From Pseudomonas sp. PDM18 (GTDB lineage: Bacteria; Pseudomonadota; Gammaproteobacteria; Pseudomonadales; Pseudomonadaceae): a stretch of DNA of 64,000 nucleotides. The stretch covers positions 34,597 through 98,596 of the forward strand of contig NZ_JACVBX010000017.1 in the NCBI RefSeq assembly GCF_014852585.1, written 5' to 3'. Under the pieces are notes generated by a model. That model did not search any database and had not been told where the DNA came from. It saw only the letters and a program-made list of their open reading frames with translations. Numbering within the stretch: position 1 is the first letter of the stretch; every line of letters starts with the position of its first letter. Below are positions 45,513 through 53,642 of the stretch, one piece after another. Made by a program: the position numbers and the translations under genes.

Positions 45513-46409
45513 ATGAGGTTTTTTATCCAGCTAATGTTGATATCGCTGGTCATGATTTCCAGTGCCGGTCATGCGGAAATGCTAAATGATGATACTAGCT
45601 TGAAGGAGGGCATGAGGTATTTTAATGGAGATGGAGTGGATGTCGATACTTTTAAGGCAGCCAAGTGTTTTGAGAGGTCTGGCAATGGAATAGCCTATTT
45701 CATGCTATCAAGGATGTATTCAAATGATGATGAAGATATTGCCAAATATGTTCTACCGCCCAACAAGGCTTTGGCCGAAACGTATATGCGAAAAGCTCTT
45801 TCAGCTCTGCAGACTGCAGCGGCTGACAGTGATCCTTCGGCTCAGACCTACTTGGGCAATATGTTCTATTACGGTATCGGCGTCAAAGAAGACAAGCTTA
45901 AAGGCTTGGTATTGATAAGACAAGCGGCTGACAGCGGATATTCTAAGGCCTGGAGATTGCTAGGGAATATCACGATAGAAGATAAACTGGACGAAGCGTA
46001 TGGTTATTTTGAAAAAGCCGTCAGTCTTGGTGATCGCGAGTCAGAAGGCGGGCTCGTGCGTATTAATGAACGAAAATATATAGATACAGCTGACCCCAGC
46101 TACAAAGAGACAATCAAGAAAATGGCGAATGAAGGAAGTCCATTCGCAATGGTGTCGCTGGCTATTGATGAAAAGCATCTTGGAAAATACACCCACGCGA
46201 TGTCTCTTTTTAAAAAGGCTTCGCAGGATGATTTGGGGTCTACCAAGGCAATGGCTTTCAGCTTTATTGCGCTAATGTATCATCGCGGCGAAGGTGTTGA
46301 GGAAAGTCGCGCAATGTCTCTAAAGTACCTAAATGAAGCGTGCAGACATGATGTTTATGAATGCTATAACCGTGATCTGTATAAGGACGGCAAGGAAACC
46401 TGGCCGTGA
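45513..46409 (+). CDS. Secreted Sel1-repeat protein, possible second immunity factor
   Basis: A 298-residue protein with a signal peptide (through SAGHAE) and Sel1-type helical repeats: KEGMRYFNGDGVDVDTFKAA, PSAQTYLGNMFYYGIGVKED and FSFIALMYHRGEGVEESRAM. The gene is distinctly AT-rich, unlike the chromosome around it, pointing to recent acquisition. GGAGAGGAAAGG precedes the ATG. Sel1-repeat proteins serve as immunity factors for some pseudomonad T6SS phospholipases (for example the PldB locus), so its place 343 bases after the lipase-lipoprotein pair is suggestive. Confidence 0.8.
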   Translation: MRFFIQLMLISLVMISSAGHAEMLNDDTSLKEGMRYFNGDGVDVDTFKAAKCFERSGNGIAYFMLSRMYSNDDEDIAKYVLPPNKALAETYMRKALSALQTAAADSDPSAQTYLGNMFYYGIGVKEDKLKGLVLIRQAADSGYSKAWRLLGNITIEDKLDEAYGYFEKAVSLGDRESEGGLVRINERKYIDTADPSYKETIKKMANEGSPFAMVSLAIDEKHLGKYTHAMSLFKKASQDDLGSTKAMAFSFIALMYHRGEGVEESRAMSLKYLNEACRHDVYECYNRDLYKDGKETWP

Positions 46410-46690
46410 TATTAGAGGGGCATTATATGGGCATCTGAGAAGAATGCACCGAAGGCAGGCGGCAGGGCTGTAGCGTCTATTAATATTTCCTGGTATTGAG
46501 CGAATTTGGCCGACATCTAAAATCCGGATCCAAACACGAGCCATCTGCACTGCCATCGCAAGCTCTTGCCAAAAAGTGGACATATCGAAAAATGGAACAG
46601 ATTAACAAGTAAAACGGGACAGATTTATTTTTAACCACCCAACTCCAATCCTAGCGATAACCAGACCAATTAAAGCCCTTGAAAACACAA
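46410..46690. other. Low-GC intergenic stretch with short direct repeats
   Basis: Holds the near-identical 13-mers AATGGAACAGATT (46591-46603) and AACGGGACAGATT (46613-46625), 22 bases apart. A looser third copy may lie at 46574. GGGACAGATTTATTT-like sequences often border RAYT/Y1 transposase elements; none is present here. No reading frame supported. Confidence 0.4.
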
Positions 46691-46720
46691 AAGGCCCGGC
46701 GGGGGAACCCGCCGGGCCTT
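46691..46720 (-). terminator. Rho-independent terminator of the Met-rich gene
   Basis: AAGGCCCGGCGGG (46691-46703), loop GGAA, CCCGCCGGGCCTT (46708-46720): a perfect 13-bp stem. On the minus strand it is followed by a T-rich tail (TTGTGTTTTC). It begins 20 bases beyond the Met-rich stop codon. Confidence 0.92.
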
Positions 46721-46740
46721 CTGCATTCAGCGCCCCGCGA

Positions 46741-47256
46741 TCAGCAGGTGCAGCACATCATTGGCATGCCGTTGCAGCTCATCATCATCGGCATGCCGCA
46801 ATCCATCATCTTGTTCATCAGCAGGCAGCAGTTCTTCAGCATGTCCATGCTCATGCCCTGCATCGGCATCATCCTGCACAGCATCATGTCTCCCTGCAGG
46901 GAGCACTCCATCATGCACTTCATGGCCGGCATGCCCATGTTCATGCTCATCGTCGGCATGGGCATCATCGGGTTCATCATGCCCATCATGGGCATCATCG
47001 CCATGGCGGGCTGGGACATGCCCATCATCATCAGGTTGCCGCAGTGCATCATCATTGGCATGCCGCAGTTCATCATCATCGCCATCATCTCGGCGCTGTT
47101 GCGGAACATGGCCATCTCCATGCCCATGGCCGGCTTCATGCGGCACAGCATGCCGTCGTCCTGCATCTCGCATTCCAGGGTCGCCATCATCATCGGCATG
47201 CCCATCATCGGCATCATGGCGTTGGTGTTCATCGGCATCTGCATGGCGTTCATCAT
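46741..47256 (-). CDS. Methionine- and cysteine-rich duplicated protein, unknown function
   Basis: A 171-residue protein with 68 methionines (about 40%) and 14 cysteines. It has no signal peptide, so a cytoplasmic location is likely. It consists of two ~49-residue repeats (27-75 and 116-164) at an exact offset of 89 residues: Cys29/38/64/72 match Cys118/127/153/161. Both contain MLCRM and CGMPMMM. The N-terminus and the linker add MM-x-M tracts, and the C-terminus ends with CCTC. AGGGAG is seven bases before the ATG, and a terminator follows, so this frame is expressed. The composition suggests Cu(I)/soft-metal binding or oxidant scavenging; that is inference. The two alternative frames (His/Asp-rich on this strand, Ile/Met-rich on the other) lack such signals. 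Confidence 0.85.
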   Translation of the reverse strand: MMNAMQMPMNTNAMMPMMGMPMMMATLECEMQDDGMLCRMKPAMGMEMAMFRNSAEMMAMMMNCGMPMMMHCGNLMMMGMSQPAMAMMPMMGMMNPMMPMPTMSMNMGMPAMKCMMECSLQGDMMLCRMMPMQGMSMDMLKNCCLLMNKMMDCGMPMMMSCNGMPMMCCTC

Positions 47257-47692
47257 GGTGGAGCTCCCTGAATCGATTGGAATGAAGTGCTGCGAATGGG
47301 GCCGATTCTAGGAAGGCGCGGTGGCGGGACAAGATGGCGGGCGAACGGCCGGTTTCGCAGCGTCGACCGGTGATTCGGATTCGATGCCGGCCATGCTGTT
47401 CGTGATGATTCCGGTAATGCCGTCATAACGAATGCAATCGAGATAAAAGCCACTATTTCAACAACATGGATATCTCATCAAGTACTGAGTAAAGAACCGT
47501 AGTGAATATTGAATCTAACCAGGCTCTGAAATATTCATTCCTGACGATGAAGCCCGACCTAGAGCACTCGCCACCCTCTCGATAAATCTCAAAAACGAGC
47601 ATATGAGAATGCTTTTTCAGTATTTAAGGAAATAACAAACAACATCCTATAGTGGCGATTCGGTTCAACTCTCATCACCGCAAGGATGTCCC
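47257..47692. other. Divergent promoter region
   Basis: About 435 bases between the Met-rich gene (leftward) and the DUF3574/speE unit (rightward). From 47400 to 47660 GC is clearly lower, as expected for promoters. No coding frame or notable hairpin was seen. Confidence 0.45.
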
Positions 47693-48151
47693 ATGCTCCG
47701 CCATCTGCTCGCCGCCAGCCTCGCCCTGGCGCTGTTCGGCTGTGCCACCCCGCCCGCTCCTTCCGTCCATACCACCAACCCTGCGAGTTCCACTTTGCAG
47801 GGCGACCCGAACCGGCCGGCGCAGGCGCAGTGGCTGCGCACCGAGTTGTACTTCGCGCTGGGCCAGGAGAACGGCAAGGAGAAGATCAGCGAGCAGCGCT
47901 GGCGGCAGTTTCTCGACCAGGAAGTGACGCCACGCTTCCCCGACGGCTTCACCGCCTATGACGCCTACGGCCAGTGGCGTGACCACGGCGCCGCGACGCC
48001 GGAGCGGCTGAGCACCAAGGTCATCGTGATCCTGCATGAAGACAGCGCGGCGCGCGGCCAGGACATCGAGGCGATCCGCCTGGCGTGGAAGCGCATCACC
48101 GGCGATCTCTCCGTGCTGCGCCTGTCGCAACCGGCGCAGGTCTCCTTCTGA
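47693..48151 (+). CDS. DUF3574 lipoprotein
   Basis: A 152-residue lipoprotein (LALFGC, Cys17) matching DUF3574: LRTELYFALGQENG, then EVTPRFPDGFTAYDAYGQWR and KVIVILHED. The family is uncharacterised. Its stop overlaps the speE start (TGATG), so the two are translationally coupled. A second DUF3574 protein is encoded at 49002-49454 on the other strand, with EVTPRFPDG identical between them. Confidence 0.9.
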   Translation: MLRHLLAASLALALFGCATPPAPSVHTTNPASSTLQGDPNRPAQAQWLRTELYFALGQENGKEKISEQRWRQFLDQEVTPRFPDGFTAYDAYGQWRDHGAATPERLSTKVIVILHEDSAARGQDIEAIRLAWKRITGDLSVLRLSQPAQVSF

Positions 48152-49017
48152 TGAGCGAGTTCCGCGAGACGCTGCATGACGGATACGCCCAGGCGCTGAG
48201 CATCGACGAACCGATCTACCAGGGGCACACCGGCCAGCAGGAGGTGCAGGTGTTCCGCAACCGGCGCTTCGGTCGCGCGCTGACCCTGGACGGTGTGCTG
48301 CAGACCACCGAGGCGGACGAGTTCGTCTACCACGAGATGCTCGCCCATGTGCCGATCCTGGCCCATGGCGCGGTGCGCCGCGTGCTGGTGATCGGCGTGG
48401 GCGATGGCGGCATCCTGCGGGAGATCGTCCGCCACGCCGGCATCGAGCAGATAGTCTCGGTGGAGATCGACCCGCAGGTGGTCGAACTGTGCCGCGAGCT
48501 GTTGCCGAATCATTCGGCCGGCGCGCTGGACGATCCCCGCCTGCGGCTGATCTACGCCGACGGCCTGGAATACCTCGCGCAGAGCCGCGAGACCTTCGAC
48601 CTGATCCTCTGCGATTCCACCGACCCGGGCGGCCCGGCGGCGAGCCTGTTCACCGACGCCTTCTACCGCAACTGCCAGCAGCGCCTGGGCAGCGGTGGCA
48701 TCCTCGCCACGCAGAACGGCGTGCCCTTCCTCCAGCCGGAGGAACTGGGCGGTACGGCGCGGCGGCTGGCAGACAGCTTCGCCGACTGGGGCTTCTTCCA
48801 CGCCGCGGTGCCGACCTATATCGGCGGCAGCATGGCCTTCGGCTGGGCGTCGAACAGCGAGAAGGTGCGCCGCACCGACCTGGAAACCCTGCGCCAGCGC
48901 TTCGCGAAAAGTGGCCTGGTGACCCGCTACTACACCCCCGAGGTGCACCAGGCAGCGTTCGCCCTGCCGCGCTACATGCTCGACCTGATCGAGGCCGGGC
49001 TTCAGCGCGACAGCTGA
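48151..49017 (+). CDS. speE: Polyamine aminopropyltransferase (spermidine synthase)
   Basis: A 288-residue enzyme of the SpeE length and fold. It has the N-terminal beta domain (YQGHTGQQEVQVFRNRRFG), the decarboxylated-SAM site VIGVGDGGILREI, VSVEIDPQVVE, and the putrescine-site YADGLEYL and CDSTDPGGPA. It transfers an aminopropyl group to putrescine or a related amine in the cytoplasm. It is translationally coupled to a DUF3574 lipoprotein. Its 3' end overlaps the convergent second DUF3574 gene by 16 bases. No speD is present in the window. Confidence 0.94.
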   Translation: MSEFRETLHDGYAQALSIDEPIYQGHTGQQEVQVFRNRRFGRALTLDGVLQTTEADEFVYHEMLAHVPILAHGAVRRVLVIGVGDGGILREIVRHAGIEQIVSVEIDPQVVELCRELLPNHSAGALDDPRLRLIYADGLEYLAQSRETFDLILCDSTDPGGPAASLFTDAFYRNCQQRLGSGGILATQNGVPFLQPEELGGTARRLADSFADWGFFHAAVPTYIGGSMAFGWASNSEKVRRTDLETLRQRFAKSGLVTRYYTPEVHQAAFALPRYMLDLIEAGLQRDS

Positions 49018-49454
49018 GGGTTGTCCAGGCGCTGCGGCGTCCAGTCCGGGTCGCGGGCGCGAACCGGGCTGCTGACCTGCAGCACCGCCGTGCCGAAGCG
49101 CTGCTTGAAGTGCGCGCCGATATCCGTGAGTGCCTGGCGCGTATAGGGGTTGTCGGCGTGGATGAGGATCAGCATCCGCGACGGCAACTTCTCCGGCCCG
49201 CCGCTGGGGCCGCGCCACTGGCCGTGCAGGTCGAGCCAGCTCAGGCCATCGGGAAAGCGCGGCGTCACCTCGCGGGCGAGGAAGTCTTCCCACTGCGACA
49301 GCTCCACCGCTTCCAGGTACAGCTCGGTGCGCAGCATGCGCCGGCCGCTGGCTTCGCCACTGGCGCTGGCTGACGGCTCGTTGAGCCATAACCCGACCAG
49401 AGCCGCCAGCAACACAGCTACGGCACCATTGCGCCAGACTGCTTTCGCGCGCAT
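49002..49454 (-). CDS. DUF3574 protein, second paralogue
   Basis: A 150-residue protein with an N-terminal hydrophobic helix (VAVLLAALVGLWL; signal peptide or anchor, no lipobox Cys) and a DUF3574 body: LRTELYLEAVELSQWEDFL, EVTPRFPDGLSWLDLHGQW and RMLILIHAD. Paralogous to the lipoprotein at 47.7 kb. Its ATG overlaps the APC permease stop by one base (TGATG), so it is coupled to that permease, just as the other copy is coupled to speE. Function unknown. Confidence 0.88.
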   Translation of the reverse strand: MRAKAVWRNGAVAVLLAALVGLWLNEPSASASGEASGRRMLRTELYLEAVELSQWEDFLAREVTPRFPDGLSWLDLHGQWRGPSGGPEKLPSRMLILIHADNPYTRQALTDIGAHFKQRFGTAVLQVSSPVRARDPDWTPQRLDNPQLSR

Positions 49455-50830
49455 CACACGCCCTCCTTCGACCAACCCTGCGCCTGCGCCGCTCGCGGGC
49501 GCAGGCGCAGTTGCAGCACCGCGCCCAGCGCCAGCACGGCCACGCCGAGCAACGCCCCCCAGCCGACATAGGCGACGCTGGAATACAGCATGCACAGGCA
49601 GACCGCGAGGAAACCCAATGGCAGCCACGGATAGAGCGGCACGCGGATCGGCCGCGGCACTTCCGGGTGACGCCGGCGCAGGACGATCAGTGCCACGCTG
49701 CTCAGGCTGAGGAACAGCCAGTACACCGGGGTCATGTATTCGACCATGGTGTTGAAGCCGTGGCCGCTCCAGCCGCCGACCACGATCAGCAGCAGCGCCA
49801 CCACGCCCTCGGCCAGCAGCGCAGCACGCGGCACGCCGTGGCGCACATCCCAGCGACCGAGCACGCCCAGTGCGGGAACGTCCCGTGCGGCGGCGTAGGT
49901 GGTGCGGCTGCCGACAATCAGGGTGGAGTTGATGCTGGCGACGGCAGAGACCACCACCACCGCCATGATCAGACCCACGCCCGGCGCGCCAAAGGCCAGC
50001 CCGAGCAACTCCAGCGCCGGCGCTCCGCTCGCGGCCAGTCCATCGAAGCCCAACCCGCGAATGAACGCCCAGTTCAGCGCCAGGTAAATCAGCAGCAAGG
50101 CGGCGAGCGCGCCGAGCATGGCGGTGAAGATGCCCCGGCGGTTGTCGCGCAGCTCCGCCGACAGCGTGGCCGCATCGCTCCAGCCACCGAAGGCGAGGAA
50201 GACGTAGATCAGCGCAGCGGAGAAACCGGCGACGCCGACCTGCTCCGGTTCTACCGGCACTACTGCAGGCGGCACGAAGCCGCGCCACTCCAGCCACAGG
50301 CCGGCGCCGAAGATACCGAGGAAACCCGCCGCCACCAGCGCGACCAACCCGGCCTGGGTGCCGAGGCTGACTCGCCAGCCGATCAGGTTGAGCGCCACCA
50401 GCGCGCTGACCAGCCCGCCCGCCAGCAGCACGTTGCCGAGCTGGCCGAGGCCGAGCAAGGCGCTGAAGTGATCGGCGAATAGGAAGGCCATCAGCGCTAT
50501 CCAGCCGGTGTGCAGGACGGCGAAGCGCGACCAGGCGAACAGGAAGCCCACCCGCTGGCCGTAGGCGCGTTCGAGGAAGTGGTAGTCGCCACCAGGATGG
50601 GCGAAGGCCGAGGCCATTTCCACATAGCACAGCGCACCGACCATCGACAGCACGCCGCCGAGAATCCACACCAGGTAGAAGTGCTCCTGGCCGACGTTGA
50701 GCGCCACGGTGGGCGCGGTTTTCAGGATGTCGCTGGTGATCACCATGCCCAGCGTCAGCAGCAGCGCATGGACGGCACCCAGGTGCCGGCGCAGGCCGGC
50801 CGGCTGGTCAGCGGCGAAGTTGTCGGCCAT
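49454..50830 (-). CDS. APC-superfamily amino acid/polyamine transporter
   Basis: A 458-residue inner-membrane protein with about 12 helices. LLTLGMVITSDILKTAPTVA is the first-helix signature, and GGDYHFLERAYG with FGGWSDAATLSAELRD are APC motifs. It is likely an amino acid or amine permease; proximity to speE hints at polyamines. The ATG at 50830 has CGGAG upstream. The DUF3574 paralogue follows with a one-base overlap. Confidence 0.9.
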   Translation of the reverse strand: MADNFAADQPAGLRRHLGAVHALLLTLGMVITSDILKTAPTVALNVGQEHFYLVWILGGVLSMVGALCYVEMASAFAHPGGDYHFLERAYGQRVGFLFAWSRFAVLHTGWIALMAFLFADHFSALLGLGQLGNVLLAGGLVSALVALNLIGWRVSLGTQAGLVALVAAGFLGIFGAGLWLEWRGFVPPAVVPVEPEQVGVAGFSAALIYVFLAFGGWSDAATLSAELRDNRRGIFTAMLGALAALLLIYLALNWAFIRGLGFDGLAASGAPALELLGLAFGAPGVGLIMAVVVVSAVASINSTLIVGSRTTYAAARDVPALGVLGRWDVRHGVPRAALLAEGVVALLLIVVGGWSGHGFNTMVEYMTPVYWLFLSLSSVALIVLRRRHPEVPRPIRVPLYPWLPLGFLAVCLCMLYSSVAYVGWGALLGVAVLALGAVLQLRLRPRAAQAQGWSKEGV

Positions 50831-50887
50831 GAATCGGCTCCGCAAAAGTTGCCGGGCCGCAAGGCGGCCCGGTCAGAACGACAGCGA

Positions 50888-53269
50888 TTAGAACGAATAG
50901 CTCGCGCGGGCGTAGTAGTACGCACCGTTGGAGCCGATCGGCGAGAGCACGTCGTACGGCAGGTTGCCGCCGTAGTTGATCTCGGAGCTTGAGCGTTCCG
51001 GGTAGTTGTCGGTGAGGTTGTTGCCGCCCACCGCCAGGCTGAACTGCGGGGTGAACTTGTAGGCCACCTCGGCATCCAGCTGCCACACCGCGCCGTAGGT
51101 CTGCTCCGGGTGGTAGCCGTCGCCGAAGTCGAACACGCGGGTGGTTTCGCCCTGCCGGGTCAGGCGACCGAGCAGGTTCCACTGCGCATCGCTCCAGGTG
51201 GTGGTGAGGATGAAGCGGTCCTTGGGCGCAGCATCGGTGAGGGTGTTGCGTTCCTCCACACCCACCAGCGCGTCCTCGCCGATACCCAGGTTGGAGAGCT
51301 GCTGCGGCGTGCCCTTGGTGCTGCGCACCTTGGTGTGGTTGTAGGTGTAGGCGGTGGTCACGCCCAGTTGCCCGCCGACGAAGGGCTGGTGGTAGTTGAG
51401 CACCAGCTCGGCGCCATCGGTGCGGGTGTCGGCGGCGTTGGTGAAGAAGTTCACGTCATGCACGCCGGCCACGCCGAAGTTGTCCTGGATGAACTGCTCC
51501 ATGGCGTCGCTGCCGATGCGCTGGGACAGGGTGATGCGGTCGTCGACGTCGATGCGGAACACGTCGAAGGACAGGTCGAAGCGATCGTTTAGCTGCGCGG
51601 TCAGGCCCAGGCTGAAGTTCTTCGAGGTTTCCGGGTCGAGCTTCTCGGCGCCCAGCGCGCGGGCGATCGGATCATTCACCGAGAGCACGCGGATGTCGGT
51701 GAGCGTGCCGCCATCGCCGAAGTTGCTGGTGGTATTCTGGAAGCCCACCTGGGCCAGCGACGGCGCGCGGAAGTTGGTGGACGCCGCGCCGCGCAGGGCC
51801 AGCACCGGAGTCAGCTGGTAGCGCCCGCTGAGCTTGCCGGTGAGTTTGCTGCCGGCATCGTCGTAGCGCTCCCAGCGCGTGGCGGCATCGACGAAGAACT
51901 TGTCGGTGAGGTCGCCCGACAGGTCCACGTAGGTGCCGAAGACGTTACGGTCGATGTCCACTTCTTCGCTCGGCCGCAGGCCGTTGGCGCCGTCCGCGCC
52001 GACGCCGTAGTAGGAGGCTTCGTCGCCGGCGGTGGTGATGTAGTTTTCGTAGCGGTACTCGCCACCGACAGCGAGCACGAAGGGCCGCCCGGCGAGGTTC
52101 AGCTCGCGGCTGAGGTCGAGGTTGGCGACGCTCTGGCGCAGCTCGTAGTCGCCGGTGTCGAAGCGCGTCGGCGTGTCTTCGCCGAGCGAAGCGTTGAGGG
52201 TGCGCCGAGTGGAGGATTCGAAGCGGTTGCGGCCATGGGTGACGCTGGCGTCGTAGTCCCAGGTGTCGGCGATCAGGCCCTTGTAGCCGAGGGTGGCGGA
52301 AAGATCGGTGTTGTCGCCCAGGGACTGCGGCAGGTAGCCGTTGGGGTAGATCTCCGGGTGCTCTTCCGGGTAGCGGTAGAACTCCGCGCCAGTGGTGTGG
52401 CGCTCGTTGTACAGGCCGAAGGAGTAGAGCTTGCCGCCGCCCAGCGCGAGGTCGCCGTTGAACCAGGCGTTGACGTCGCGCGCCAGGCCATCGCCCATCA
52501 CGTAGTTGCGCTGCCCGGGGGTATCGGCAAAGCCGTCGTAGCCGGCGCGATTGGTCGGCTCGCGGTTGATGAACTCGGCGCCACCACGGACGAAGCCGTC
52601 CTCGCCCAGGCGCGTGCCGGCCTTGGCGGCGGTATAGGAGTTCTGCCCGTCGGTGGTGGTCTTGTCGATGGCGTCCTGGTGGGTGTGGTACGCGCCATAG
52701 CTGGTGGTCACTTCGCCGCCCTCTGGGGCGTCGTCGAGGATGATGTTGATCACCCCGGCGATGGCGTCGGAGCCGTACTGCGCGCCGGCGCCGTCACGCA
52801 GCACTTCGATGCGTTTGATCGCGCTGATGGGGATCGAGTTGAAGTCCACCGGCGCGGTGCCGCGGCCAATCTTAGAAGAGTCGTTGACCAGCGCCGAGGT
52901 GTGCTGGCGCTTCCCATTGATCAGCACCAGCACCTGGTCCGGGCTCATGCCGCGCAGCTGGGCGGCGCGCACGTGGTCGGCGCCGCCGGAGTTGGACTGG
53001 CGCGGGAAGTTGAAGGACGGCAGCAGCGTCGCCAGGGCCTGGCCCAGCTCGCCGCCGACAGCGCCGGTGGATTTGAGGTCCTGTGCGGTGAGCACATCCA
53101 CCGGCACAGGGGAATCCAGCAGGGTACGGTTGTTACCGCGGGTGCCGGTGACCAGCACGGTTTCGAGTTTGGTGGTGGCCTCGGAGGTCGACGGGGTTTC
53201 GTCGGCGTGCGCGGCGGACTGGGCGATGACCGAGGCCACCGCAACGGCAATGAGTGAACGGGATAACAC
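50888..53269 (-). CDS. TonB-dependent outer-membrane receptor
   Basis: A 793-residue receptor. The signal peptide ends near SAAHADE, followed by the TonB-box/plug start LETVLVTGTRG, the plug motifs RGMSPDQVLVLINGKRQH and IKRIEVLRDGAGAQYGSDA, then a 22-strand barrel ending in YYARASYSF. It begins with GTG; AGGAG sits nine bases before. No Fur box was identified and there is no siderophore gene nearby. The ligand is unknown; its position 57 bases upstream of the APC permease on the same strand suggests uptake of the same substrate class. Confidence 0.94.
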   Translation of the reverse strand: MLSRSLIAVAVASVIAQSAAHADETPSTSEATTKLETVLVTGTRGNNRTLLDSPVPVDVLTAQDLKSTGAVGGELGQALATLLPSFNFPRQSNSGGADHVRAAQLRGMSPDQVLVLINGKRQHTSALVNDSSKIGRGTAPVDFNSIPISAIKRIEVLRDGAGAQYGSDAIAGVINIILDDAPEGGEVTTSYGAYHTHQDAIDKTTTDGQNSYTAAKAGTRLGEDGFVRGGAEFINREPTNRAGYDGFADTPGQRNYVMGDGLARDVNAWFNGDLALGGGKLYSFGLYNERHTTGAEFYRYPEEHPEIYPNGYLPQSLGDNTDLSATLGYKGLIADTWDYDASVTHGRNRFESSTRRTLNASLGEDTPTRFDTGDYELRQSVANLDLSRELNLAGRPFVLAVGGEYRYENYITTAGDEASYYGVGADGANGLRPSEEVDIDRNVFGTYVDLSGDLTDKFFVDAATRWERYDDAGSKLTGKLSGRYQLTPVLALRGAASTNFRAPSLAQVGFQNTTSNFGDGGTLTDIRVLSVNDPIARALGAEKLDPETSKNFSLGLTAQLNDRFDLSFDVFRIDVDDRITLSQRIGSDAMEQFIQDNFGVAGVHDVNFFTNAADTRTDGAELVLNYHQPFVGGQLGVTTAYTYNHTKVRSTKGTPQQLSNLGIGEDALVGVEERNTLTDAAPKDRFILTTTWSDAQWNLLGRLTRQGETTRVFDFGDGYHPEQTYGAVWQLDAEVAYKFTPQFSLAVGGNNLTDNYPERSSSEINYGGNLPYDVLSPIGSNGAYYYARASYSF

Positions 53270-53642
53270 GCGAAGTACTCCTGTCTCGCTTAAAGAGCGC
53301 CACTCGCCGTTGGCGGCGAGTCCGGAACTCCGCTGATGTGTTTTTCTGATGGGCTCGAGCGGTTGGTGTCGGAAGTCCGGAAACCGCGAGCGACTGTCCT
53401 CCTCAGGGTGGAGAAAACAGTGCTCGGGAAAGCGCTCCAGGTGTCGGGGCCGGTCTCTCTTCGTGATGAGCGAAAAGGCACGGCTTCTCGGTATCGCCGG
53501 TCATCCCTGACCAGATGGGGAAGGCGTCATCCTAGCTAGTGGCAGAATGCTTTCAAACGAATAAAAAATGCTTTGGTTATAACCAGTTACCAATGTTTCC
53601 AGCGCAACAGTGGCTGCTGTTCCTGCAGCAACAGCGCGACAC
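53270..53642. other. Intergenic region upstream of the TonB receptor
   Basis: About 370 bases with no supported gene. The part from 53540 to 53600 is AT-rich and probably holds the receptor promoter. No operator-like palindrome was clearly recognised. Confidence 0.4.

Noticed and set aside
46679..47332. Alternative frames over the Met-rich gene: Ile/Met-rich on the plus strand, His/Asp-rich on the minus strand
   Set aside because: The plus-strand frame would start inside the terminator. The His/Asp-rich frame has no placed ribosome binding site. Only the Met/Cys frame shows an AGGAG-type site, a terminator and an ordered internal duplication.
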